A stretch of DNA of 64,000 nucleotides from Pseudomonas gregormendelii (GTDB lineage Bacteria; Pseudomonadota; Gammaproteobacteria; Pseudomonadales; Pseudomonadaceae): assembly GCF_017114825.1 (NCBI RefSeq), contig NZ_JADEVO010000008.1, positions 62,001 to 126,000 of the forward strand, in the 5' to 3' direction. The notes under the pieces were generated by a model. The model made no database searches. It saw nothing but the letters and a program-made list of their open reading frames with translations, and was not told the DNA's origin. Position numbers and translations under genes: made by a program. The stretch's first letter is position 1, and each line of letters opens with the position of its first letter. Shown here one piece after another: positions 19,182-29,042 of the stretch.

Positions 19182-21256
19182 TGGTCACGCTCACCGGCTT
19201 GAAGTCGCGCACAGGCGAGCAGTTCCAGACGCCGGGCGGCATCGGGGTCATCGAGTAATGCCTCGCTGTAGCCCGGCAAACGCCGGCTCCAGTTTGGATG
19301 GGTGTTAATGGTGCCGGGCAGGTTGGCCTGCTGCTCGATGCCCAAGGCGTCTTCCAGCGGCAACAGCACCAATGGCGCGCGCGTATGGCCCAGGAAGCGC
19401 ACACTGGCGTCGAGCACCTGGTCGGTTTCATGGGACTCTTCGCGAAAGTTCTGCGGGTCTTCGCCCAGCACTCGGCGCAAGCCTTCACGCTCACGTTCGC
19501 GGTGGCGACGCCATTCGATTTCACTGTTGGCGTCGGTCATGCCGAGGCGGGCATTCCAGTCGATGTCGCGGCCGTGCCACCAGCCGTTGAGCGTCGGCAG
19601 GTCATGGGTGCTGGTGGTGGCCAGGGCATTGTCCGGCCAATCGAGGATCGACTTGAACTGCGCGTTATCCTGTTCAAACAGCAATACCCGCATGCCGAGT
19701 ATCGAGCGGGCGATGAGTTTTTCCTGCAGACCCTCAGGCACTGTGCCGAGGTCTTCACCGAGGACGATGGCCTGGTGCCGATGGGATTCCAGGGTCAGCA
19801 GGCGCAGCAGGTCATCCACCGGATAGTAGAGGTAGGCACCATCGGCAGGCGACGCGCCATTGGGGATCACCCATAACCGTTGCAGGCCCATTACGTGATC
19901 GATGCGCAGGCCGCCGGCGTGGGCGAAGTTGGCCCGCAGCATTTCAATGAATGCGCGAAAGCCGTTGCGCACGAGACCTTCCGGCGAGAACGCGGAAATG
20001 CCCCAGCCCTGGCCGGTGCGATTCAAAATGTCCGGTGGCGCGCCCACTGTCAGGGACGCGAGCAACTCATCCTGGCGACTCCAGGCCTGGCTGCCACCGC
20101 CATCGGCGCCTACAGCAAGGTCGGCGATCAGGCCGATGCTCATGCCGCTGCCGCGGGCCGCTGTTTGCGCGCGTTCCAGGCAACGGGTAATCAGCCATTG
20201 GCAGAAAGCGAAAAAGCCGATGCGTCCGGCATTTTCTTCGGCAAATTCGGCCAGCGCAGCGCTGCGCGGGTCTTGCCATTGCTCGGGCCACTCGCGCCAG
20301 TCGAGCGCTTCACCCTTGGCTGCGCGAGACTCCTGGATGGCTTCGAAACGGCAATGATTTTCCAGAGCCTCGCCGCCGGCGTGGCGAAAGCTGCTGAAGT
20401 CGGGATGCAATGGATGCTCACCCTGCACAAACCCTTCGTACAATGCCTGCAACAGTCGATGCTTGGCCTCGGCGGCAACAGGCCAGTCGATCAGCGCCAG
20501 TTCTTCGAGGTGCTTGAACTCGGCGGCCAGGCCGGTGGCGTCGATGGCGGCGCGCACCGCCCGCTCACCCAGAATGGCGCCGGGCGCGGCGTACAGGCTG
20601 TTCAGGAACAGGCGGCTGGACGGCGAATACGGGCTGTAGCGTTGGGTGTCGCTGCTGAACATGGCGTGCAGCGGACTAATCGCCAAGGCGTCGCTACCCC
20701 GTTCCCCGGCCACTCGGGCCAGGTCTTCGAGGGCCTGGGTATCACCGAAACCGCCATCGCCCGGGCGGCGCAGGGAGTACAACTGCACGCTCAAGCCCCA
20801 GGCGCGGGGAATCGGGTTGTCTACCGCATCGCCGACGCTGTAACAGCGGGCTGGTGCGACGGCCAAAGTAAAATGCTGGCCATTGATGCTGACGTGTTGA
20901 TAACCGACCGGTACCAGGCCCGGCAACACTGAATTGGCATCCAGCTTCAGGTTGAGCCGCGAGCCGTCCTCGAGGTGGATTTCACACGGGGTCTCGGGCT
21001 CGAAGTAGCGCGCCAGATCGACCCCGACACCCACATCCGCCGTGAGCATCGGCGGCAGGTGGCGGGTTTGCTGGACTTCCTGCAACTGCAGCAGGCTGGC
21101 GTCAATTTCCAGGGCGGTGCCGGCGGGGTGGCCGAGACCGGTCAGGACATTGCGTAGTACTGCAGGGGCAACTTTTTGCGGGCGGCCGTTGGCGTCGATC
21201 CAGTCGACTGCCAGACCGGCGCGGCTGGCAAGTATTTCCAGTTGCGCATCACTCAT
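19178..21256 (-). CDS. malQ: 4-alpha-glucanotransferase (amylomaltase)
   Basis: This 692-residue GH77 enzyme transfers glucan segments between oligosaccharides. It has an N-terminal all-beta extension (~150 residues) and the catalytic barrel with YSPYSPSSRLFLN, the nucleophile region LRIDHVMGLQRLW, the acid/base region VLGEDLGTVPEG and the STHDLPTL motif. Four-base overlaps at both ends with treZ and treY show tight coupling. In this setting it lengthens short maltodextrins left by GlgX so that TreY can use them. Confidence 0.96.
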   Translation of the reverse strand: MSDAQLEILASRAGLAVDWIDANGRPQKVAPAVLRNVLTGLGHPAGTALEIDASLLQLQEVQQTRHLPPMLTADVGVGVDLARYFEPETPCEIHLEDGSRLNLKLDANSVLPGLVPVGYQHVSINGQHFTLAVAPARCYSVGDAVDNPIPRAWGLSVQLYSLRRPGDGGFGDTQALEDLARVAGERGSDALAISPLHAMFSSDTQRYSPYSPSSRLFLNSLYAAPGAILGERAVRAAIDATGLAAEFKHLEELALIDWPVAAEAKHRLLQALYEGFVQGEHPLHPDFSSFRHAGGEALENHCRFEAIQESRAAKGEALDWREWPEQWQDPRSAALAEFAEENAGRIGFFAFCQWLITRCLERAQTAARGSGMSIGLIADLAVGADGGGSQAWSRQDELLASLTVGAPPDILNRTGQGWGISAFSPEGLVRNGFRAFIEMLRANFAHAGGLRIDHVMGLQRLWVIPNGASPADGAYLYYPVDDLLRLLTLESHRHQAIVLGEDLGTVPEGLQEKLIARSILGMRVLLFEQDNAQFKSILDWPDNALATTSTHDLPTLNGWWHGRDIDWNARLGMTDANSEIEWRRHREREREGLRRVLGEDPQNFREESHETDQVLDASVRFLGHTRAPLVLLPLEDALGIEQQANLPGTINTHPNWSRRLPGYSEALLDDPDAARRLELLACARLQAGERDQ

Positions 21257-23049
21257 TGGCGCTCTCCATCCGGGGGTAGCAAAGGGGCTGCGGCCTTGAG
21301 GCTGACTAGCGCGCTATACGGGGCGAGTTGCCCCTGATCCAACAGGCTGGTCGCGTGTGCCGGGTGTTCGAACAACACCTGGGCACCGGCCTGAGAAGTG
21401 TGGACCACGGGCGTGTTGCCGAGGTTCAGGTCAATGCGTAGCTCACTGCCATCGCCCATGCGCCAGCGTGCGCTCACCGCGGCGTGGGCCAACACTTGGG
21501 CGCCCAGGGAGCGCGTGCCTGGCAGGCGCGGAACGATCTGCGCATGGCGCAGGCTTAGCAGGCGCCGATACAACGCATGGATGGCCGGGGTTTCAGCGGG
21601 TGTCAGGTCTGGAATCGATGCTTCGAATGTCTGCGGTGCATTAGGGTCGGGGATGCGCTCGCGTTTTTCCGGGTCAGCGAATGCACTGAAGGCTGCGAAC
21701 TCGTTACGCCGGCCTTCGCGTACCAGCTCTGCCAGTTCGCCGTGGTGATCGGTGAAGAACAGAAATGGCTCTTCGGCACCGAACTCGTCGCCCATGAACA
21801 TCAGCGGAATCATCGGCGACAACAGCAGCAACGCGGTAGCAGCGTGCAGGGCATCCGGGTGTGCGAGCTGGTGCAGGCGTTCGCCGAAGGCACGATTGCC
21901 GATCTGGTCGTGGTTCTGCAGGAACAGCACGAACGCAGTGGGCTCCAGGTGGCCGCTGGGTTCACCGCGGGTTTGGCCGTGGCGGTTGACATGGCCCTGG
22001 AACACAAAGCCTTCGCTCAGGCAGCGCGCCAATTGCCGGGTCGGCTGTTCGGCGTAGTCGGCGTAATACGCATCGGTTTCACCAGTGATCAACACGTGCA
22101 GGGCGTTATGGCCATCGTCGTTCCACTGGGCATCGAATCCTTCCTCGAGGAGGCTCGCCTGATTGTGTTCGTTCTCCAGCATCAGCCACACGTGCCTTCC
22201 GGGAGCCGTCTGCTGGCGGATGCGTTGTGCCAGTTCCTGCAGGAAATCCGGGCTTTCGATGGCGTGCACGGCGTCGAGCCGCAAGCCGTCGAAGCGGTAC
22301 TCCATCAGCCACATCAGGGCGTTGTCGATGAAGAAGTCGCGCACTTGGCGGCGACGGAAGTCGATGGCGGCCCCCCAGGGCGTATGTTTGTCTTCGTTGA
22401 AGAAGCCCTTGGCGTAACGATGCAGGTAATTGCCATCCGGGCCGAAGTGGTTGTAGACCACGTCGAGAATCACCGCCAGGCCAAGGCCGTGGGCGGTATC
22501 GATCAGGTGCTTGAGTTGTTCCGGAGTGCCGTAGGAGGCTTGGGGCGCGTAGGGCAAGACCCCGTCGTAGCCCCAGTTACGCTCCCCGGGGAATTGCGCC
22601 AGGGGCATCAGCTCAATTGCAGTGATACCCATGTCGACCAGCCGCGCCAGGTGCTGCTCGACGCCACTGAAGCCACCGAGTGCACCGACGTGCAGCTCGT
22701 AGATCACCGCCTCGTGCCACGGCCGACCTTGCCAGCGGGTGTGTTGCCACTGATAGGCAGCGGGGTCGACCACCACGCTGTGCAGGTGCAGGTCGCCGGC
22801 CTGCGCCCGGGATGCCGGGTCAGGCACTTGCAACTCGCCGTCGATGTTGTAGCGGTAACGCGTGCCGGCGGGGCAGCGCGTCTCGATCACGAACCAGCCA
22901 TGGGCCTGGGGCAGCAGCGGTAAGGATTGTCCATCTTCCAGTTCGACGCTGACGTCAAACGCATCTGGCGCCCACAAGGCAAAACGCGTGTGTTGTGCGT
23001 CCAGCATAATTGCGCCGTGGGGCCAGGTTTCAAGGGTCCGTAACGGCAT
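21253..23049 (-). CDS. treZ: Malto-oligosyltrehalose trehalohydrolase
   Basis: This 598-residue GH13 hydrolase releases trehalose from maltooligosyltrehalose. An N-terminal CBM48-like domain (TRFALWAPDAFDVSVEL) precedes the barrel with YELHVGALG, ILDVVYNHFGPDGNYL, the nucleophile region GLRLDAVHAI, the LMLENEHN acid region and LQNHDQIGNRA. It follows glgA by 14 bases and overlaps malQ by four bases. Confidence 0.96.
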   Translation of the reverse strand: MPLRTLETWPHGAIMLDAQHTRFALWAPDAFDVSVELEDGQSLPLLPQAHGWFVIETRCPAGTRYRYNIDGELQVPDPASRAQAGDLHLHSVVVDPAAYQWQHTRWQGRPWHEAVIYELHVGALGGFSGVEQHLARLVDMGITAIELMPLAQFPGERNWGYDGVLPYAPQASYGTPEQLKHLIDTAHGLGLAVILDVVYNHFGPDGNYLHRYAKGFFNEDKHTPWGAAIDFRRRQVRDFFIDNALMWLMEYRFDGLRLDAVHAIESPDFLQELAQRIRQQTAPGRHVWLMLENEHNQASLLEEGFDAQWNDDGHNALHVLITGETDAYYADYAEQPTRQLARCLSEGFVFQGHVNRHGQTRGEPSGHLEPTAFVLFLQNHDQIGNRAFGERLHQLAHPDALHAATALLLLSPMIPLMFMGDEFGAEEPFLFFTDHHGELAELVREGRRNEFAAFSAFADPEKRERIPDPNAPQTFEASIPDLTPAETPAIHALYRRLLSLRHAQIVPRLPGTRSLGAQVLAHAAVSARWRMGDGSELRIDLNLGNTPVVHTSQAGAQVLFEHPAHATSLLDQGQLAPYSALVSLKAAAPLLPPDGERQ

Positions 23050-23063
23050 CTGGTAAAAACCTC

Positions 23064-24653
23064 TTATTGTCGGTGCGATTTTCCCAGCGCCTTGGCGACC
23101 AGTTGTTCGTAGAGTTCGGCGTAGGGTTCAACGGCCTTGCACCAGTTGAAGGGTGCAGCCATGGCACGGCAGCGCATGGCGTTGAGCAGGTCCGGGTAGG
23201 CAAATACCTTGAACGCGCGGCTCAGGGCCTCCTGATAGCTTTCTGCGGTGGATTCGTCGAAGAGGAAACCGGTGACGCCGTTTTCAATGGTGTCGGCCAA
23301 TCCACCGGTATTGCGTGCCACCGGCAAGGAGCCGAAGCGTTGGGCGTACATCTGGCTCAGGCCGCAGGGTTCGTAGCGCGAAGGCATCAGCAGGAAATCG
23401 CTGCCGGCAAACATGCGCCGGGCGTCGGTTTCATTGAAGCCGATGCGCACGCCGATCTGGCCGGGGAAGCGCAGGGCCAGCTCGCGCATGGCTTGCTCTT
23501 CTTCCGGTTCGCCACGACCGATGATGGCGATCTGGCCGCCGGATTTGACGATGTATTCGGAGACGGCTTCGGTCAGGTCCAGGCCTTTCTGGTAGACCAG
23601 CCGCGAAACCACCGCAAACAGCGGGCCTTCGGAATCGTCCAGGCCAAACAGCTCGCGTACATGGTCGGCATTCACCGCCTTGCCGTCCCAGTCGCCAATG
23701 GTGAACGGGCAGAACAGATGCGGATCGGTCGCCGCGTCCCAGCTCTCGTCGATGCCGTTCGGAATGCCGCTCAGCAGGCCTTGCTGGGTCTTGGCGGCGA
23801 GGAAGCCGTCGAGGCCACAGCCGAAGTCCGGCGTGGTGATTTCCTGGGCGTAGGTCGCACTGACCGTAGTGATGTGGCTGGCGTAAGCCATGCCAGCCTT
23901 GAGGAACGACATCTTGCCGTAGAACTCCATGCCTTCCTGTTGCAGGGCATGGGTGGGAATCCCCAGTTCAGGGCACGAACCCAGGCTGGTGACACCTTGA
24001 TAGGCCAGGTTGTGGATGGTGAATAGCGTCGGGGTGCGCTGTCCACGCCAATGCATGTAGGCCGGCGCCAGGCCGGCTGGCCAGTCGTGGGCATGCACCA
24101 GGTCCGGGCACCAGTGAATCTGCGCCAGGTTGGCTGCGATATCTGCAGCGGCCAGGCCCAGGCGGGCAAAGCGAATATGGTTGTCCGGCCAGTCGCGACC
24201 GTTGTTGGCGCCGTAGGGCGAACCTTCGCGCTCGTAAAGCTCGGGGCAGATCAGTACGTAGATGACCAGGCCATCAGGCATGTCCATGCGCCCGATCTTG
24301 CAAGGCGGCAGGGCAGCATGACCGCCCAGCTCACCGATGATGTGAATCGGGTTTTCGCTGTGGAGCACCTGCGGGTACCCGGGGATCAGCACGCGCACGT
24401 CGTGCAGATGCGCCATCGCCCGCGGCAGCGCGGCGGAAACGTCGCCCAGGCCGCCAGTCTTGACCAGATCGGCGATCTCGGAGGTCACGAACAAGACGCG
24501 TTTCTTGTTCGGATTCTGACTGGTTACCGGTGGCAGTTTGCGTGGACTGGTCACGTTAACCGGTGCAGCGGATTGCGCATTGACTACGGTGCTCGACTCG
24601 CCGACCTGCTGATGAGCACGTTCTCCCTGAATATCTAAAGCCGCACTGATCAT
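23064..24653 (-). CDS. glgA: Glycogen synthase (GT5)
   Basis: This 529-residue protein is a GT5 starch/glycogen synthase. It has an N-terminal extension of ~50 residues before the ADP-glucose-binding motif KTGGLGDVSAALP, and the C-terminal Rossmann half with FLLMPSRYEPCGLSQ. I start at the ATG at 24653, where GGGAG lies six bases upstream, not at the frame opening at 24746. It is the first gene of the reverse-strand run glgA-treZ-malQ-treY-DUF2934-glgX, so the main promoter must lie in 24654-25213. No glgC is visible in this window. Confidence 0.96.
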   Translation of the reverse strand: MISAALDIQGERAHQQVGESSTVVNAQSAAPVNVTSPRKLPPVTSQNPNKKRVLFVTSEIADLVKTGGLGDVSAALPRAMAHLHDVRVLIPGYPQVLHSENPIHIIGELGGHAALPPCKIGRMDMPDGLVIYVLICPELYEREGSPYGANNGRDWPDNHIRFARLGLAAADIAANLAQIHWCPDLVHAHDWPAGLAPAYMHWRGQRTPTLFTIHNLAYQGVTSLGSCPELGIPTHALQQEGMEFYGKMSFLKAGMAYASHITTVSATYAQEITTPDFGCGLDGFLAAKTQQGLLSGIPNGIDESWDAATDPHLFCPFTIGDWDGKAVNADHVRELFGLDDSEGPLFAVVSRLVYQKGLDLTEAVSEYIVKSGGQIAIIGRGEPEEEQAMRELALRFPGQIGVRIGFNETDARRMFAGSDFLLMPSRYEPCGLSQMYAQRFGSLPVARNTGGLADTIENGVTGFLFDESTAESYQEALSRAFKVFAYPDLLNAMRCRAMAAPFNWCKAVEPYAELYEQLVAKALGKSHRQ

Positions 24654-25213
24654 ATGAATCTCCCGTGTTGTTGATCTAATTCTCGGTCTGGCACCAACGA
24701 TGTTCGATGGCCTGTCCCTATGGCCGGGCGCAAACGCGCTACGCATCGGTGAGCAAACGCTGCCAACGCGTTAAAGCACAGTGGCTGGAGAGGGCTGTTG
24801 CAAAGATCGAACCAGTCGCAACACACCCACCTTTAAGCTGACCTTGCGCCAGCGGCAAAAGTTTCTTCTAATTTTCCCGGTTGTGACTGACCGGTTTTAA
24901 CCGGCAAAAAGGAGTCTAGGCCAGAACCTAGAGCGGGCCAGTCCATTTGGGAAAATTGTTCGACAATCCTTTTCAAAGGGTAACGGCTGAGCCTGACGAA
25001 GGGTGATCGCACCGACGAAGGGCAGTTTTATTTTGCGTGACGCCTCACAATGTGACCGGCGAGTCACAATAATGGACCAGGTGTGACAGTTTTGTTGCAC
25101 TGTTGTGGTGCGGGCTGGCCAGTCCCGCATTTGGCTGAAGCGCTGCCTTACTGCAGCACCGGGTGCCTTGTTATAGTTCGGGCCTCTTTTTTGCCAGGTA
25201 AAGGATCACTGCC
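24654..25213. promoter_or_regulatory. Divergent promoter region, glgA and crotonase genes
   Basis: About 560 bases without a credible gene between divergently transcribed glgA and the enoyl-CoA hydratase-family gene. It holds two clean dyads: CCGGTT-TT-AACCGG at 24891-24904 on the glgA side, and TGTGAC-CGGCGA-GTCACA at 25051-25068 with a second half-palindrome GTGA-CGCC-TCAC at 25037-25048. The TGTGA/TCACA spacing is 8, not the 6 of a CRP/Vfr site, so I do not assign the regulator. Confidence 0.55.
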
Positions 25214-26026
25214 ATGTCCCAGTACACCGCGTTCACCGTCGAACTGGCGGATAAAGTCGCCCATGTGCAGATCAATCGTCCGGAAAAGATCAACTCGATG
25301 AACGCGGCGTTCTGGAGCGAGATCATCGAGATCTTCCAGTGGATCGACGACACCGACGATGTGCGCGCAGTGGTGATCAGTGGTGCAGGCAAGCACTTTT
25401 CCTCGGGCATCGACCTGATGATGCTGGCCGGCGTCGCCAACGAGCTGGGCAAGGACGTCGGACGCAATGCGCGCCTGTTGCGACGCAAGATCCTGGCCCT
25501 GCAAGCCTCATTCACGGCTGTCGATAACTGCCGCAAACCGGTGCTCGCGGCCATCCAGGGTTATTGCCTGGGCGGCGCGATCGACCTGATTGCCGCCTGT
25601 GACATGCGCTATGCCGCGCAGGACGCACAGTTTTCGATCAAGGAAATCGACATCGGCATGGCGGCCGACGTTGGCACCCTGCAACGCTTGCCGCGCATCA
25701 TCGGTGACGGCATGCTGCGTGAACTGGCTTACACTGGCCGCTCATTTGGCGCCGAGGAAGCGCGCGACATCGGCCTGGTCAATCGCATCTACAGCGACAA
25801 GGACAGCCTGCTCGACGGCGTGCTGGGCATTGCCCGCGAAATCGCCAGCAAGTCGCCGATCGCCATCACCGGCACCAAGGAGATGATCAGCTACATGCGC
25901 GACCACCGTATCGATGATGGCCTGGAATACGTTGCCACCTGGAACGCTGCAATGCTCCAATCCACTGACTTGCGCGTGGCCATGGCGGCCCACATGAGCA
26001 AACAGAAACCCGAATTTCTGGATTGA
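25214..26026 (+). CDS. Delta3,5-delta2,4-dienoyl-CoA isomerase-type crotonase
   Basis: This 270-residue crotonase has the oxyanion-hole segments SSGIDLMML and [13 protein letters not shown]. Three acidic residues match the dienoyl-CoA isomerase ECH1: D124, E144 (SIKEIDIGM) and D152 ([11 protein letters not shown]), with spacings of 20 and 8 identical to rat ECH1 D176/E196/D204. I therefore call it a delta3,5-delta2,4-dienoyl-CoA isomerase, which helps degrade unsaturated fatty acids with odd-position double bonds. AAAGGA precedes the ATG. nudC follows seven bases after the stop. Confidence 0.9.
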   Translation: MSQYTAFTVELADKVAHVQINRPEKINSMNAAFWSEIIEIFQWIDDTDDVRAVVISGAGKHFSSGIDLMMLAGVANELGKDVGRNARLLRRKILALQASFTAVDNCRKPVLAAIQGYCLGGAIDLIAACDMRYAAQDAQFSIKEIDIGMAADVGTLQRLPRIIGDGMLRELAYTGRSFGAEEARDIGLVNRIYSDKDSLLDGVLGIAREIASKSPIAITGTKEMISYMRDHRIDDGLEYVATWNAAMLQSTDLRVAMAAHMSKQKPEFLD

Positions 26027-26033
26027 GTTAACC

Positions 26034-26864
26034 ATGACTTCACGCTGGACCACTGCAGTACTGGACATCGACAAACCCGGGGGCTGGGCCGTGGCTCGCA
26101 GCCCCGAAGGCTTTCTGTATGACGATAATGGCGCGCTCTTCCCTCGGGAATGGCTCAAGAGCCAGGACCTGCCGATCCTCGCCGAGCATGGGATCGGCCA
26201 TCTCGACGGCGAGCCGGTCTATCTGCTGGAGCTGCGGAGCACCAGTGAAGTGCCCGGCTGTGGCTGGAAGGGCTTGCGCGCCTTCATGCTCGAAGGCGAT
26301 CACACGCTCTACAAGGTGCTGGGCTACGCCGCGCAAATTGGCACCTGGGCACGCGAGCACCGTTTCTGTGGCAATTGCGGGCAGGCGATGGTGCAGGTGC
26401 CTCGGGAACGCGCGATGTATTGCCAGCCCTGCGATTTGCGCAGCTACCCGCGCATCTCCCCGAGCATGATCGTACTGATCACCCGCGGCGATGAAATCCT
26501 GCTGGCGCGCTCACCGCGTTTTGTTGCCGGGGTCTATAGCACGCTGGCGGGGTTTGCCGAGCCCGGGGAGTCGGCCGAAGAGTGCCTGGTGCGCGAGGTT
26601 CGCGAGGAAGTGCAGATCGAAGTGAAGAACATCCAGTACCTGGGCAGCCAGTGCTGGCCGTTCCCGCATTCGATGATGCTGGGCTTCCACGCGGAATACG
26701 CCGGGGGCGAAATCGTCTGCCAGGAGGACGAGATCGAAGACGCTCAGTGGTTCAACGTGCACGAGCTGCCGCCGTTGCCAGCGTCACGCTCGATTGCCCG
26801 TTACCTGATCGACGTTTATGTGGCGCGGCTTTTAGGCCACGCTGAACCAGTGCTGCCAGGCTAA
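26034..26864 (+). CDS. nudC: NADH pyrophosphatase / NAD-RNA decapping enzyme
   Basis: This 276-residue protein carries a zinc-ribbon (Cys112, 115, 130, 133), the Nudix box at 173-196 (GFAEPGES...REEVQIE) and the NudC-specific SQPWPFPxS motif, here SQCWPFPHS at 205-213 with Pro replaced by Cys. NudC hydrolyses NADH to NMNH and AMP and removes NAD caps from RNA. It is likely co-transcribed with the isomerase gene. Its 3' end overlaps the convergent permease gene by 33 bases. Confidence 0.95.
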   Translation: MTSRWTTAVLDIDKPGGWAVARSPEGFLYDDNGALFPREWLKSQDLPILAEHGIGHLDGEPVYLLELRSTSEVPGCGWKGLRAFMLEGDHTLYKVLGYAAQIGTWAREHRFCGNCGQAMVQVPRERAMYCQPCDLRSYPRISPSMIVLITRGDEILLARSPRFVAGVYSTLAGFAEPGESAEECLVREVREEVQIEVKNIQYLGSQCWPFPHSMMLGFHAEYAGGEIVCQEDEIEDAQWFNVHELPPLPASRSIARYLIDVYVARLLGHAEPVLPG

Positions 26865-27611
26865 CCGCACGGTCAAGCCCAGCACCACGGTGATGAACAC
26901 CGGGCGAATGAACTTCGCGCCGCCGCTGATGGCGGTGCGAGCACCGAAAAACGCCCCGACCATCACCGACAGGCCCATGCTCAGGCCGATGATCCAGTCC
27001 ACCTGCCCGGAAAACACGAACACCGACAGCGCCGCAATGTTGCTGACGAAGTTCATGCTGCGCGCCACGCCACTGGCCTTCACCAAGTCGATGGGATACA
27101 TGAGCAGACTGCTCACGGTCCAGAACGCGCCCGTGCCTGGCCCGGCCACGCCGTCGTAGAAACCGAGGGTGAAGCCTTGGGTCGACTGCCACTTTTTCCT
27201 GATCGGCGCGTTGCTGTCCAGCGGCGCCTTGGGCGTGCCCCCGAACAACAGGTACAGGCCGCAGGCAAACACGATCACCGGGAGCATCTTGTTCAGCCAT
27301 TCGGCCGGCAGGTAGTGCGCAACCACGGCGCCGGTCAGCGCGCCGATCAGTGTGCCGACAATCGCGTGCACCCATTGGCGCGGGTGGAACAGCTTGCGCC
27401 GGTAGAAAGTGAAACTGGCCGTGGCCGAGCCGAAGGTCGAGCTGAGCTTGTTGGTGCCCAGTACCAGGTGCGGCGGCAACCCGGCCGTGAGCAGGGCCGG
27501 AGTGGTCAACAGCCCGCCACCGCCAGCAATGGCGTCGATGAAACCGGCAATAAAGGCTACGACGGCGAGAATGGCCAGGGTGGTAAGGTCAACGCTGAGT
27601 TCGAAAGGCAT
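26832..27611 (-). CDS. TSUP/TauE-SafE family membrane permease (YfcA-like)
   Basis: This 259-residue, highly hydrophobic protein has the duplicated TSUP layout, with [18 protein letters not shown] in the first half and [14 protein letters not shown] in the second, which marks the YfcA branch. About eight membrane segments are expected. The family exports or imports sulfur-containing or small organic anions; the substrate is unknown. The last 11 codons are antisense to the end of nudC. Confidence 0.9.
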   Translation of the reverse strand: MPFELSVDLTTLAILAVVAFIAGFIDAIAGGGGLLTTPALLTAGLPPHLVLGTNKLSSTFGSATASFTFYRRKLFHPRQWVHAIVGTLIGALTGAVVAHYLPAEWLNKMLPVIVFACGLYLLFGGTPKAPLDSNAPIRKKWQSTQGFTLGFYDGVAGPGTGAFWTVSSLLMYPIDLVKASGVARSMNFVSNIAALSVFVFSGQVDWIIGLSMGLSVMVGAFFGARTAISGGAKFIRPVFITVVLGLTVRLAWQHWFSVA

Positions 27612-27710
27612 GGAGTCGGCTTATTCGGCAGGTGCAGAGCAGGGCTGCGGGGGAGGGGCGACATGTTACCCAATTATCTGGCCGGTTGGGCACCTGCCGG
27701 GATTCTGTGA

Positions 27711-27774
27711 TGGAGGTCCAGCAGCTGGCGAGGTTCTGTAGGTGGAGGTCCAGCAGCTGGTGAGGTTCTGTGGG
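27711..27774. repeat. Two tandem 32-bp repeats
   Basis: Positions 27711-27742 and 27743-27774 are 32-base units differing at two positions. Each contains the small palindrome CCAGCAGCTGG. They lie in the 200-base gap between the aminotransferase end and the TSUP gene start, directly next to a hairpin. Confidence 0.7.
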
Positions 27775-27794
27775 AGCAAGCTTTGCTCCCACAG
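27768..27794. terminator. REP-type hairpin downstream of the aminotransferase gene
   Basis: CTGTGGGAGCAA-GCT-TTGCTCCCACAG forms a perfect 12-bp stem with a 3-base loop, the common Pseudomonas REP sequence. It sits 13 bases after the reverse-strand aminotransferase stop and may act as terminator or message-stabilising hairpin; it has no clear U-run. Confidence 0.6.
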
Positions 27795-27806
27795 TTGATC
27801 AACTGA

Positions 27807-28964
27807 TCAAGTGTTGAGGCTGCGTTCCATCCGGGCGATACCTTCTTCGAGCAACGAACGCGGGCAGCCGAAGTTGAGGCGCACGAACTGTTGGTGGTCG
27901 TCGCCGAAGTCCAGCCCTGCACTCAACCCGACCTTGGCCTGCTGCAGGAAAAACTGCTGCGGATTGGCCAGGCCCAGCGCCGAGCAATCGAGCCAGGCCA
28001 GGTAGGTGCTTTGCGGCACGTTCATGCTGATACCCGGCAGGCGCGTGCGAACCGCGTCCACCAGCCAGTCGCGGTTGGCCTGCAGGTAAGTCTTGAGCTC
28101 GGCCAGCCAGGGTGCGGCTTCGCTGTAGGCGACGCGCGTGGCTTCCAGCCCCAGCGGGTTGACGCTGTCGACCATGCCACAGCGCGCGTGATTGACCTGG
28201 GCACGCACAGCCGCGTCATCAATGATCATGAACGAGGTCTTGAGGCCGGCGATGTTGTAGGCCTTGCTCGCCGACATCAAGGTGATGGTGCGCCGGGAGA
28301 TGGCCTCGCTCAGGGACGCCGTGGGCACGTGCACCCGACCGTCAAAGCACAGTTCGGCGTGGATCTCGTCGGAGATGATCCAGGCGTCCTGCTCCAGGCA
28401 GATGTCGGCAATCGCTTGCAGTTCTTCGCGCGGAAAAGCTTTGCCCAGCGGGTTATGCGGGTTGCTCAACAGCAGGGCGCCGCCGCCTTGCAATGACTGG
28501 CGCAAGCTGTCCAGCGGCGTGGTGAAGGTGCCATCGGCCTGCAAGTCGAACCCCAGTTCAACCTTGTTCAGCCCCCAGTGGCCCGGTGCATGGCGCAGCG
28601 GCGGGTAATTGGGCACCTGCACCACGACATTCTGCTGCGCCTTGACCAGCGCTTTCAATGCCATGTTGAAACCCGACTCCACGCCCGGCAGGAACACCAG
28701 GGCCTGAGGATCGACGCGCCAGGCATATTTGTGCCACAGATCGGCAACGATGGCCTCGCGCAGATTATCCTGGCACACGCTATACCCCAGCAGAGGATGT
28801 TCCAGGCGTTTTTGCAGCGCCTGGATGATCACCGGCGGCGCGGCGAAGTCCATGTCGGCGACCCACATAGGCAAGACATCGTCGGGGTAGCGGCTCCATT
28901 TGGTACTGCCGGTAGCGTGGCGGTCGTGGACCTGATCGAAATCGAAAGTCATGCAGGTGCTCAT
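27807..28964 (-). CDS. MalY/PatB-type PLP aminotransferase (cystathionine beta-lyase-like)
   Basis: This ~385-residue fold-type I PLP enzyme has the MalY/PatB opening (FDQVHDRHATGSTKWSRYP then LPMWVADMDF), the NPHNPLGKAF motif, SDEIHAEL, the PLP-lysine motif SASKAYNIAGLK and the C-terminal FVRLNFGCPR arginine. The family cleaves C-S bonds of cystathionine or cystine. The start is uncertain: I use the ATG at 28964, with another at 28952; neither has a strong ribosome site. It lies 78 bases downstream of phaC on the same strand. Confidence 0.9.
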   Translation of the reverse strand: MSTCMTFDFDQVHDRHATGSTKWSRYPDDVLPMWVADMDFAAPPVIIQALQKRLEHPLLGYSVCQDNLREAIVADLWHKYAWRVDPQALVFLPGVESGFNMALKALVKAQQNVVVQVPNYPPLRHAPGHWGLNKVELGFDLQADGTFTTPLDSLRQSLQGGGALLLSNPHNPLGKAFPREELQAIADICLEQDAWIISDEIHAELCFDGRVHVPTASLSEAISRRTITLMSASKAYNIAGLKTSFMIIDDAAVRAQVNHARCGMVDSVNPLGLEATRVAYSEAAPWLAELKTYLQANRDWLVDAVRTRLPGISMNVPQSTYLAWLDCSALGLANPQQFFLQQAKVGLSAGLDFGDDHQQFVRLNFGCPRSLLEEGIARMERSLNT

Positions 28965-29042
28965 AGAAGGCAGGGGTGGTATGGCGCCCATGATAAACGC
29001 CCAACCCTCGTGGGGGCGAGCCTTGGGCGCCTTTGTCTGCAA

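Noticed and set aside
25051..25068. A CRP/Vfr binding site (TGTGA...TCACA)
   Set aside because: The half-sites are 8 bases apart rather than 6, so it does not fit the consensus.
27711..27774. A CRISPR array
   Set aside because: Only two directly adjacent copies without spacers, and no cas genes in the window.
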